Assembly (NCBI RefSeq): GCF_035582795.1 | Contig: NC_134366.1 | Location: 6,616,828 to 6,680,827, forward strand | Origin: Mycteria americana | Lineage: Eukaryota > Chordata > Aves > Ciconiiformes > Ciconiidae | DNA: 64,000 bases | Direction of reading: 5' to 3' | Shown here: piece after piece, positions 11,721 through 52,400 of the stretch | Position numbering within the stretch: position 1 is the stretch's first letter | How the letters are laid out: every line of letters begins with the position of its first letter | Made by a program: the position numbers and the translations under genes | Notes under the pieces: model-generated | Databases searched by the model: none | The model's input: the letters and a program-made list of their open reading frames with translations, nothing else | Told to the model about the DNA's origin: nothing

Positions 11721-14700
11721 AGTCTGTGTCCAGCCTACTTGATGTTAACTGGCTCTTGGAAGGGGAGGTGGTTTGTATTTCTGAAGACTTGATTCTTTTT
11801 TCACAACATCCAAATGAACAGTGGTCTAACATACCCAATTAGAAAACCAAATAGAGAGTTAAACCTCTAGCAGTAGTACATTGTAGTCTCCTAACCTATA
11901 ACTCTTCACCTCATTTAGCTTTTAAATGATAGTTTAACCTCATCAAATGTGTTTTCTCTTGACAAGTTGGAGACTGCCTTTTGAGATGCCTGAAGCTACC
12001 TCCCTGCTGAAAGAAAGAGAAGTAGAAAGAAAGTACTCTTTCACTTGTGGGTGCAGAAGAAAGCAAGCTATGAGAATTTCTTAGTTTCAAAATAAAACCT
12101 AAAAAGAGTGGTAGAAGCTCCTGAGAGTGGCTGGATTCAGAGAGAATCCCATTCTCTTGGAGACACAGGTCTCCTGCCTTACCTTTGTGCAAGCATAGAC
12201 AGGGGGAGAGCCATCCCCTCCAATACAGACTATGTGCTGTAGATGAAGCTGGAGCATTTGTGATTGATTATCTCATTGCTGCAGCCACCTTATTTTGAGG
12301 AAAATTCAGGAAGGGAATGACCAGGTACGTACTACTGTTGAAATAAATGTACCTCAAAAGGCCTGTGAGGATAGGCCAGTTCTGAAATGAAAAAGGTAAC
12401 AGTTCATGTTGGTCTGAAACAAGAAGAAGGGCTGGGGAAGATTTGCTATCTTTGAGTGAAATGGCTTGAATTGCCCACTTTGGTATTTGGGACTTGAAAC
12501 AAAAGTTTAAAAACACCTCAACAATGAATCACATGCTGTCCCAAACAGCTACTGTTTCCAGGTAAGTAGGAGAGCTGTATATTACCTTGTTTGCTTCTGT
12601 AAACGTTGAGGGCATCTATAAACCTGACAGTGATATTTCTTTGTCAGACAGAGGAGGGATTATCTCAGGAGTATCACAAGGAGGGTAAAACAAAGGGAGG
12701 AGGATGTCACCGTAGAGTGCTTTGTACTAAGCTTAGAGCTTGGATGCAGTGCGATGTGTAGCTTGACACTGCACAGTGGTTTGGTATGGCCAGATGCAAT
12801 AGGATAAGCTTCCACACCTGAGATACTCTCTAATGTTAATAGCCAAGCCTGAGGCCATGAGTCTGGCAGACATTAAATCCAAGTATTTAAATCCATTAAA
12901 TCCAGCTCAAGTATTTCACCAAGGATTAGGCAAAGCTCATCTCCACTGAGCCATGCCTCTGCTAACCCTAATGAGCCAGAGTACCTGGGGGCCGGTGGTT
13001 AAACACAGGATGGGTGCTCAGAGCAGCTCTGGGACCTCCATCCACCCAGGTACTCACAACTCTACTCAACAAAGGCCAGAGCAGCTTGATCAAGCCTTGC
13101 CCCAAGCAAGGCTAACATCAGCAGGTTGGGCCAAGCCCTCCCTTCTGAAGTAAAGTACTTGATTCAGGGGAACTTCAGATACCATAACTCCCTACTAAGA
13201 ATGATCCTAACCCCCAAAACTCATAAGGAAATAACCATCCTAGAGATAAACATGCAAATCTCATGGTTAACAACAGTATGGGTGCTAAACTAATTCCAGC
13301 TGAACTTGAATTTGTGAATGAATGCGTTTAGGGTTTAAGGTGAACAACTACTGGCAAGAACTGTTGAAATACCGAATTCAGGCAGAGATGACTTTGTTTT
13401 CCCTCTTGAACTTTTCACAGCAGGCTTGCCAATTTACTGAATCTGCACAAGTCTGCTGCTGTACTACTCTAGGCTATGTTTAGAAGCTGCTCATCCAAAT
13501 TGCCATACTTGCCTGAATTCCTCATAGCTGTAGCTGAGAAACACTGCAGGAAGACAGGCTGCAACACTGAGTAGAGATCACACCACTCACGTGTACTGAT
13601 GGGCTTGAATTATGCATTTCCAGCTGCTTGGGGGTTCAGAATTTAATCTCACCTAGCACTAAGGCTTACAGCAGTACGGAGACTACTCCAGCACCCCTGT
13701 GCTCCTGCACCATGAATTTAGCAGAAATGGAAAGCAGCAGAGAGGAGCCTCCCAGGGAGAAGCCTTTAATTCAGAGTTCTCCTCAGCACCCTTACCCTTC
13801 TCCAACTTCCCCCACAACTGGGCAAATATTTTCACCTCCAAGCAATTATGAAAGAATTAGGCACCACTGCCTCTGGCTGTTAAGTGACAGCAGCTACAGG
13901 TACTCACTGCATTCGATTTGACCATGCTAATCTGTTATTTCCTGGGCACTGCCACTACTGTCTGCACATCCTCCCCTCTTTGCTTTTGCCTTAAGCAAAC
14001 ACTAACTTGCATTGGTTTTCCTGTAACAGCAATTTCAAAGCAATTGTTTGGTTTAAGTTACATTTCTAAGCTACAAAAAAAAATTAAGCATTCACAGTGC
14101 CATGAAAAGGATGGCTACAGCACTGTCACAATATCCTCAGAAACAGATGGGGCATGCCCCTCTCCAGTCTCTAATCAGCACTTCCAGTCTGCATGATGTT
14201 TGTACAAAGTGGCTTTCTTCTGTTTGTGTCTAAAAGGATTCAAGTGCTTACAGAGAAACATCCCCACATAGTACAGGAAACTATTTTAGTCAATCACTTT
14301 CATTTAAGTGTGCATGGGCTTTTAACAGTTTTTATCTAGCTGGGTGGTAACTCCACCTGGCTCCATTCAGGAGCCATCAGCACATCTACAAGTGTAAGAT
14401 CACGTGCTTAAAGATGGATGCTAAATGTCAAGTTCAAGAAATTTCTAGGGATAAAGTCTGAAGCAAATGGGACCTCTGTGAAAGAAAAAGTAATACCTCG
14501 GTATAACATACAGGCCAAAATTTGGAGTACTGTAACCGGATTCATGCCACTAACAGTCACTCTATGCCTTCATCTTTAGCAAACGCATTCTCTCCCCCTC
14601 TCTGGCACCTCCACACTAATTCACCTCAGCAAACTGACCTCTGCAACTTCCCTCTCTCCCCCGAGTCAGCAACTCTCAGATCTACATGTTGAATAGATGC

Positions 14701-15975
14701 CCACACTTCAGCTTGCGTGATCTGAGCCATGGGGCGGCTGTTCTCCGAGCAGCTCTGCACGCTGCTCTGCTCAAGACTGACCGAGAGGTACACTGTGAGT
14801 CCCCTGGTCGCCCCTCTCCCATGGAATATGGGCAATCGAACTAATAAAACCCAAGTCACTTTTCCCCCACCACTTCTGGCAATGAGGTGGAACTACATTA
14901 TTATCTTCTGCCTATGGCTTATTTTGAGCATTTTTTTTTTTTCTTTTAGTGTTTCTAAAAGTTTATGCCAAATCCTTCAAGTAGTTCTCTTCCTAAAATG
15001 GTACTTGCACTTCAGCTGCAACTACTGAGCCTAGCTCTCCTGTTCTCGGCACTACCCCACCTGAAGAGGAGAAAAAAAAAAAAAACACCTTACCTGTCAT
15101 AGATAAATTAAATGTTGTTCCAGGAGACAGGTTACACTACTAAATAATAAATTTACAATTCCTTTCCAATATGAACTTGGAAATTAAAGAAACTTCTACA
15201 AATCAATGGCCTTTCCTATGGTTCTGGCAAACTGGAACTCTGTCTCTGTTCATAATGCCCCAATGAGCCGCGACTCTCGTGTTAACTCCTTAACACTGTG
15301 CAGGAGCCTCTCCTGTTCTCGCCTTCAGGACTCTTACAGACAGCACAATTCCAGAAAAGGTGACAGAAATCAAAAGGGAGCAGCAAAAAAACTCCTCTCA
15401 CTTGACACTCCATCTAAGATGGATGCTGGGAGTCTCTGGGAACATATTCGGTCACTGAATTACCGCGTCCTCTCCGAGAGCAGCCCAGTTGACAGTCCCC
15501 ACAGTAAAGGCTTTGAGTATTCTCTACTGGCATTTTCATCAGCAGCAAACCCTGGCTTCCCATGTGTCCCTCACAGGGCTATGACCTTTCCACGTCCAGA
15601 AAACTTGGTGTCGACTGGCACGAGTCACTTGTAGCAGGGCTCTCTTTTCTTATGTACTACATTGGTGTTAGCACAAAAGATTTTCATAGTACCAAAGCAC
15701 GCGCTGCCCATGCGAACAGCATTACTCGAGCACCTTCTCCACCTCAACAGTATGTCAGAGCTTGTATTTGAAGGCTTGCACGCCTGCTAAATTCTTATAT
15801 CCAACCATATTATAAGATCAACTTTAAGGGGTTTTGTTAAGGCACTGCCATTTCTTCAGCCATTCCATTACTTGAGGCTTCACAGGACTTTGAAGTCCTT
15901 TGTAGTACAACCATTAAGTGGCAATGGTCCAAGCTCTAAAATTGCATAATTGATCCAATACACAAAACAACTGGA
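11721..15975. other. Convergent intergenic gap, no recognised gene
   Basis: This stretch lies between the probable 3' ends of GORASP1 (+) and WDR48 (-). It is less AT-rich than the introns around 13600-15700 and holds a few chance-length frames, the longest at 15206-15634 (+, 142 codons). None has a recognisable domain, and their composition is serine-rich and irregular. It could be extended 3' UTR of either gene or plain spacer. Confidence 0.45.
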
Positions 15976-17909
15976 AAATATTTTAACTAAAGCCTTTTAT
16001 TCTATACAACTGTGAAACATCATTTACCCTTCTGGCATTGCAGACTCTTCTGTCAATCTTTCCTGCAACTGTGTTTCGAGATGGTTAGAAAGAAAAAAAA
16101 GAAGAAAAATTACAACCTTGGCTGATTTCAAACAAAATTACTGGGAGCAATTCCAATGTACACAACAGGACAGCAAGACAAGCAGAAAAAAAAAAAAACC
16201 AAAACAACCAAACCCAAACAGTGCCTATTGGAAGAAGCATAGACCCTTGCTATTAATAAATACAAGTCAGGACAATTTATCAATAAAATTTACAGTTCCG
16301 TTTAACCATTTAATTCACAAATATCACTAAAAATGTGCAGTTATAGCACAACTGTGTCAAACCGAGCATACACAGAAATGGGGATTAAAAACTGAAACTG
16401 ACTCTCAAAAGACAGGGAAAAAGACATGCTAGCTTAGTTCTGAACCATATTTTTTGTTTAAGCAATGAGTTTGTTTAGCTAGGTTAAGAGTGCAGAAGGT
16501 AATGATTTGACTATTTTTTCAAATAAAATACGATGAAAAATATTTTACTTTTTGTTTGACCAATACAATCCCAGTAATATAATTTATTGGGACTTTCTTT
16601 AGGCCTCAACCTAAATCTTGATAGCAAGATACAGGAAGGGCAAGAGCATATGTCTCCTGAAGAAACTCAAATAATATACTGCCCTTTGAAGGCACTTGTG
16701 CTTCTGCTTCAGACGAGTCATTTTTACACAATTTCTTTACGAGGAGTTGTAATTTGTTCTGGCTACAAATGGTTTTCTGGGACAGCCCCACATTTTCTCA
16801 CGAAAAGCTGAAATGCCTTTACCCCCTCCCCCCCAATAAGTTAAACTCTATAAAAGACTACTATGAGTCTATGACAGTCACAGATTTTTAGAAATAACAG
16901 TGAAAAGAAGATCCGCATACAACTGTAACAAAAGAACAACTGCATATAAAACTTTGGAAAAGAAGAGTAAGTACTTTTATATCATGAATATGAAATCTGC
17001 TGAGAAGTTTCTAAAGTTTAACATTAAACATATGAAGTTATTTTCAGAATGGTCTGAAGTTTTAACAAAATGTCACATAGTTTTGGAGCACAGTTACCAA
17101 AAATTAGGCTAGTGTGTCTTTAAAACACTTAGGACACAGTGCAGGAAGTAGTTATACATATTTAAAAAAAAAAAAAATATCTCTTAAGTTGCTGCAAAGC
17201 ATGTTCACTCTTATGATGCACAGCATCATTGGACTGACCCTGCTACAATATTCATCTAGTGTTCTCATTCTGCATGTCAACAGCTCTCTAAAGCAACAAT
17301 TGCGTTGCAGTACTAAAGCAATTCTAATGTTAACCCTTCATTTGCAATTAAGTGGGCCAATTCTTTCAAGTATGCAATACCTATTTTCTGTTGTTTTTCT
17401 TTTCCAAATTTCTTTAAGTGGCAGAAATGTTTGAGTAACCTGTGAGAAATCATTGTAGGAACGTTATGAATGGAATGTACTAAAAATACCTTGTGTGCAG
17501 TTCTGAATTATACTGTGAACACAGCGACTAATATGGCCAAAACGGTTTCATATCAAGCATGAGCAGATGAGGATATTATGTTCTGGAAAAACAAAAGCAA
17601 AAAGGAGGAAGCAAAAGTCTGCACTGGATTACCACCCATTCTCTGTACACCTCACACAACACGAACCACTCAGGGACTTCCCATCTCATTGGCTGAGACT
17701 AGGACAGACTTTAGTTTAAATCATATAGATTTTTTTCCTCTATATTACAGATCTATTAGTCACTTCAATTAAATGTATACTTTCCGTCCATACTGAGTCA
17801 TTAGAAGTCTCATCTACCTTAGGGGTTCAGTGGGCTTCTATAGTACTACTCTTGGAACCAGTACAGTATGGTCAAGTAAATAAGTAACCATTTGGCTCCA
17901 CCACTCCCT
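15976..17909 (-). other. WDR48: Probable WDR48 3' UTR
   Basis: Non-coding AT-rich sequence downstream of the WDR48 stop on the - strand. AATAAA signals read on the - strand at 16583-16588 and 15996-16001; use of the second would give a 3' UTR of about 1.9 kb. The extent is inferred only from these hexamers. Confidence 0.45.
15996..16001 (-). other. Candidate WDR48 polyadenylation signal
   Basis: A canonical AATAAA hexamer on the - strand, about 1.9 kb past the stop codon. A second at 16583-16588 is an alternative. Hexamers of this kind are common by chance in AT-rich DNA. Confidence 0.35.
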
Positions 17910-46429
<28,520 letters not shown>

Positions 46430-46446
46430 CTTGCATGTTGACACTC

Positions 46447-46484
46447 TGATGTCATTTCCGAGGAGGGCAAGCCGGCCCGGAAGT
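46447..46484. promoter_or_regulatory. CRE-like and ETS motifs upstream of WDR48
   Basis: TGATGTCA (46447-46454, CRE/ATF-like) and CCGGAAGT (46477-46484, ETS/GABP-type) lie 18-55 bases upstream of the WDR48 start codon. These are the usual elements of housekeeping core promoters. The calls rest on motif match only. Confidence 0.5.
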
Positions 46485-48356
46485 TCCGCCCCCTCACCTC
46501 TCCGAGCCCGCGCAGCGAGGTGGGGCGGGGGCGGTCACCGCCCGAGGCGTTGCTAGGGGAACGGCCGGAGGGGGCGGGGCCGGAGGAGGGGGCGGAGCTA
46601 GTGTTCCCGCCCTGCCCCCGGCCTCCGCCATGTTCTCCACAGAGCAGCATTCCCGCAGTCCTTTCCCGCAAAGGCTTGGGGCCATGTCCTCGCCCGTGCT
46701 GCTGCTTACGGGGTGTCTTCTTCTCTCCTTGCGGTGTCCCAGGGGCCATGTTTTTCCACGGCAGGCCAGGCCTGCGGCGTGAGGTCACTTGTCTCCGTCT
46801 GGAGGGCTCGGCTCAGGGCTGAGGCGTTCAGACGAGGCTGATGCTGCCCTGAGGCGCTCCAGGTCAAAGCCTGAGGCAGGGTGTGGTAAGCAGTGCTTCT
46901 GAGATGCTGGAGGCTTTACACATGCACTTTTAGTGCCCAGGTCCACCCTCTTTTTTGGGGGGGGGGGGGTGTCTGTGGTGGGGGACAAAAGCTTAAAGGC
47001 GAGATCCTGCCTTGCCCCTTGTTTGAGCGGATAGCACAGCTTAACTGCCTTCCCCAGAAGACCAGGGAAGATTGTATTATTTTGCCTAATGAAGAAGGAT
47101 TCCTGAAACTGATTGTATGATGGTATGAAATTTCATACTGTTTTCTAGACATGCTCCCACCCAACTCCCAAATACCTCTTTGGCACTTTAACTATTAATG
47201 CAAAAAGTGTTCAGCTGCAGCAGTGAGGATCTGTATGAAGTTGTATACAGAACTGTCTTCTTGGGACACCTTTTTGTTACCCTCGCTACTCCGTTATGGT
47301 AGAACAGTAAAGATGCTAACAGTTAATTAGTGAAAAAAAAAATAGCGTGAGAAAAAAATGTGTAAAGGGATAAGGAAAAAAGATACATTCAGGTATTCAT
47401 ATTCTTGTTCAATGCTCCTTGCAACCATAAGTAGAAGACATAATGGCCGTTTACTTCTGCTAGTTTAAACTTGCTTATTTTGATACAGATCACATTTTCT
47501 AGCATTGCCGAGTGCACAGCGTCCTCATCACAATTGCAAGTGGAGAGTATGATTCTTAAATGAGATCTGCCTTGACCAAAGTCCTTCCTTAACTGCAGTA
47601 ATTCTACTATTATATCTTGTTACAGCAGTGGGAAGCATATGATTTAAGGCATCTCCTAAGACAAATGTGAAACGTGTTCGTTGTTTAATAAATTTCATTT
47701 TTTTTCAAAAATAAAATTAAGGATTTTTTTGTTCAGAGTGAAGTTGTGTACTGGCTTCAGGCTAGTGGTAATTGTCACAGTGTTTCAGATGCTGTCATGC
47801 ATAAAGTATGTAATTTTATTGGATTCTGGACTGGAGAAGAATGAGGCAGCGTGAAGTTTTCCCTGTAAGTGAATACTGAGCAAAGTGCCTTACTAGATTT
47901 CAGTATGCATTAGTCCATTAAGAGGTTGACGAATTCATTTTATAACACAATAATTTTCATGCATACTTTAATTTCTTGTTTTCTCTTAAAGATATTGAAA
48001 TTCTGATATTTTTGTGTTATTCTTTGATAAAATGAAATAATAATTTCATTCATAAACCCTAATCATCCTTTCATTATCCATAATCACCAATGGATTATTC
48101 ATTTAATAAAGTTAATGTGTCTTCAAGGGCAGTCATCATCTTTTGTACATTTGATTTAAAATGGATTTTTTTTGTGGACAGAGAACCTTTGTTTTTTATG
48201 TTATTACGCAATTTAGAAATTGCTTTTCGTTTTTGTGCATCAAAGAACTTTTTGTGGATAGTCACTGCTATTAATATATATAATACAGTGTTTCTTCAAC
48301 CTTTCATATCAACAATTCATTACTTGAAGGAGAAAAAAAGTACACTGATCCCTTTG

Positions 48357-48410
48357 TATCATAGAATCATTGCGGTTGGGAGGGATCTCTGGAGATCGCC
48401 TAGTCCAAGG
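48357..48410 (-). mobile_element. Short CR1 3'-end fragment
   Basis: The + strand reads ATCATAGAATCATTGCGGTT and then GGGAGGGATCTCTGGAGAT. This is the reverse complement of the CR1 terminus, including its GATTCTATGAT repeat. Only about 55 bases remain. Confidence 0.8.
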
Positions 48411-49039
48411 AAAATCATGTTTACTGAGGGCTGCTAAAAATATGAACATTATAATAGTGATAATTTTCTGGTTTCTGTGTGTATGTTTATGAAACCTGAA
48501 CTAAAGACAATATTCTGCAAAAAATATTGTAGGTAAGATTTTCTTTGTTATGCAGTAAATCTTTCAGCCTTTTATCATGTTTGTGTTGCATTAGGAAAGC
48601 TATAAGATGATCTAGTTTATAATGTTAGTTGTTTGCTATTGGTTTTGGAAGAGAAGGAACATGATGTATCTATGAGTCCAGGGGTTATTTTTCAATTTCC
48701 GTTAAACTCTGATCATCTTTGGCTAAATTGTGAATTTCTGAGAACACTAGCGTGAGCAAACAGCTGTTGAGCCAAAAAGGAAGTGGTGGAGAACCGAACA
48801 GGTCTCAGGAGTGAAGCCAGGATGTTGAGATAAGGGGAGAAGTAAGGATGGAAATGCCCGGAATGTAAGTGTTTGTTGGGTCAATAATCCTTGTAATAAG
48901 TAAGAGTATAAAGACAATATTTTCTTGATAGTAGTAGGTTCAAGAATGCTGTAGAATTTCCCAGCTTCTTCTGTCTGCTGCTCCATTCTCTCTTGGTGAG
49001 GTTTGACAGTCACAGCATCCAAAGTAAATGTTAAAAGGA

Positions 49040-49445
49040 TTTAGAAATATGCTGTAAGAATGATTTGGAGCCTGAGAAGTATGAATTATGATGTAATGTT
49101 CAGGTGGATTTTGTCTACAGAAGAGAAGATGAAAGGAAACATGATAGCAGTTTTCAAACAATTAAGAAGAAATGTGGCATAAACTCATCTTCATGTCCGT
49201 GATGAGTGAAAGAAGAAGTAACAGGCTGAGATTGCAGTTCAGGAAATTCAGATGAAGCACAAGAAAAACCTTTTTGGCAGTGAGAATAGTGAAGCACTAG
49301 AATACGTTGCATGTAAAGGTTTTGGAATCACCATCTGTTGTAACAAGAGACTAAACAAATATCTCCAATTACATCAGTAGAGTTGATGCTGTTTTGGGCT
49401 AAAGCATGAACTAGTCGGCTTTAGGACATCACTTCCAACCCTATT
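49040..49445 (+). mobile_element. Ancient CR1-like LINE fragment
   Basis: Heavily mutated sequence whose order follows the C-terminal end of CR1 ORF2 and its 3' UTR: a GAGAAGATGAAAGGAAACATGATAGCAGT block, a CAGTTCAGGAAATTCAGATG block, and a final GACATCACTTCCAACCCTA. Stops and indels are frequent, so this is an old copy. The boundaries are approximate. Confidence 0.6.
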
Positions 49446-52400
49446 TTTTTAAATATAATTATACAACTACAAGTAGAAAATGTTTTTCGTAAGCAAAGGC
49501 CTCTTTAATCCTCCAGGAAAAGCTGTAATAGGTTCTGTAGTTGGAATAAGAGCTACATAAATTCAAGGTATGAAGACAACATGCATTTTAAGACCAGCTA
49601 ATCACTGAAAAAATTCCCCAAAGGACATGGTAGATTCTACATAGCTTGAAACCAAAAGTATTGTAGCCTATATATAATTTATGGGCATGACTCAGATGCA
49701 ACTGTTTGAAATTACTGTATTTAGTCTGTATTTTATGGGATGTGAAACTTGGTGATCTTAAATCCTATTTAATTTTATTGTGTGACTAAATTTTCCTGGG
49801 ATATTATATTCTACATGTCTGCATAAGCAAGACATTCAAGTAATACAACCCAATCACTCTATTTTTAACTGCTGGATGAGCAGTTAGTTATTCCACTGGA
49901 GTGAGTGAGAGAGAGTTCCTTGAGTCACTAAAGCAGTTGGCATGTCTGAGTGTTTATCACAACTGGACCACGTATGAGCAAAGGGCTCTGCAGATGCGGT
50001 AGCAAAACAGTGACTACCTATACATTTTTAATGACTGCCAATTATTGTAAGTAGGAGATATGGAACCTGTGTGATGGCAACTGGAAGCAAAGGAAGAAAC
50101 TAAATTTTCAAGCCATTTTGATAAATCAGATACCCCAGCTAGCTAGAGAGGAGGAACAGACACAGCTGAAATCCAGGAGGCTTTGGAGAAAGGAGATAAA
50201 TTATTATTTCAGCATTAACTTTGTTTTAAATTTGCTTTCTTGCATTAATCTAACTACTAAATGCTGTATTCTAGTTCACTAGCATGTATGGCTTGTTTGT
50301 TTTTAATTTGTAAAGCTGTTTGGTATTACATAATTTTAACAAGCTGCATTCTTGACATGTTGAAGTTTAGGCTTTAATCTTACAGGGAGCTACAGTAAGA
50401 AATAGGTTTGAAACCAAATGGCTCAATCTTTTTTAGTGCTCTTGCATTTGTCATTTCATGGTTGTGTTTGGAGCCATGCAATGAAAGGTGGGACGTCAAG
50501 AATAAACTGTGTTAGCAAGATTGCATCAGAAGTGCTGGAAATCTTTCAGAGATTGTAGTAGCAATATTTTGCATGCTCTTAACATCTTACTTTTGAGAAA
50601 TATAAAATGCTTCAAAAATACTAATACTGTTTTTCAGAATACTAAGAAGAAACAGATGGAATAACTTGAACTGCAGGCACTGAGCTAATTTTCAGACTTA
50701 TTCAGTGTACATTAGGTCATTAGGCGGAAAGCTACTTTGTGTAACAATGCGTTTAATGTGTACTTACCATAAAAGCTATTTCCTGCTATTCTGTAAAGCC
50801 AATTAGCTATTTACCAAATACCAAATTTCATGTCCGTGTGATTTCTTATTTCATACTGCAGCATGAAGAAAGGGAAATGGCAATCATATAAATGATTATC
50901 TTGATAAATACATCATGTACATTACACTATTAGATTCTTTTCTAAGAGGGATTGGGGCACACCTTTAGTTTGTCTCAGAGATACTTATTAGCCAGAGCCC
51001 CTCATTTTTTCTGTGACAGACTCATGCCTTTAGATATTTTGTATAATATAATAGTTTCTCTGTGTGTGTTGGTTTTGGTTTTATTGTATATGTAATATTT
51101 AGTTATTCTGCATTCCAAGTAAAGCAAAGAAGATGTATTTCCTCACTATTCTTTTTGCCTGCTGTCCCGTATTACTCTTGTTCCGGGGATATGATATTTA
51201 GTAAGAGACATTCCTGGAATCTCATCTAGGTCTTGAAATGAAGGAGAATCCTGAAGCTTCTGGCTAGCAGCTGAATTAATTCAGCCTATGATGGATGCAT
51301 TTGAGTTTGCATCGTAATAAATGTGTGTGCATTATTTAGAGATAGCTCTTAATGTGATATGTCAGAGGTTATAGTGTTTCCCAAATTGTGGGCATGCCTC
51401 TCCCTGTCTGCCAGTTTAGGTTACCGACAGGAAGGAGGATTGCAAATTCTCTGAAGTTGCAGCTGTAGTAAACAGAAATCTCTGCAAATAATTTTCATTG
51501 CAAGTTTATCCAATACAAATGCTTGAATTACCAAGGAGTATAAAATTTTATTGCAGAGCAATGAACTGCCTCCATTACATAAACTTGTAAGAAATATCAT
51601 TTATGAGTTGCAAGCATCAGGGTTAATAACAGTTACACTGCTCCAAATATGTGTTAGAAAGAAATATTGTCCTCTGAAAATCTGCTATCGATTCTCAAGC
51701 TGTGTACATATGTATATAGAGCTAGGTAGGGATTAGAAAATGAAGGTCTAATGTAATCAAACACTGATGATTCTGAGTATTTGAGAAGGCCACAAGTGTT
51801 CACAAGTTGTTTCCATACTTATTGTCCATCCTGTTAAATATGTATGCCCTTTTTTTGGTCCACATTTGATTAGTTTCAACTTCAGCTTTTGTTTGTTAGA
51901 TTGAAGAGCCATCCACTATTGACGCTCTCATTCATTTGTAAATCCTTATGATGTGATCAAGTCAGGTCTCCGCTTCTTATTTGAATGATTGAGTACGATG
52001 GAAACCATCGCTGAATTGCCGTTTTATCCTGTACCACATTTTTCAAAGATATTTACCTGAAAGACATAACCAAGATGGTTTTGATTAGCTTGTCTTCCTT
52101 TTAAACACACAGGTTTCTTTCCCCAAAAGTCTCTAAAGATCTATACACAAAATAGGAAGCTTATATAGTTTTTTGTTCTATTTGGCATCAGTGCCTTGAC
52201 AAATGCAGTCATCAGGGGGACCATATTTGTGCAATTACCTCTGTGTGTTCCATGTTGCTGTCATGTGGCTGTCCCACAGAAGGTCAGCTGAAGAGCCATT
52301 GCACCAAAAGCAGAACAACTTTCCCAGGCACTGAGCACCAATAATTGGGCTTCGAGCAGAGGCAAGAAACCATGTGGTTCGCACACTGAAAATTTGTATA

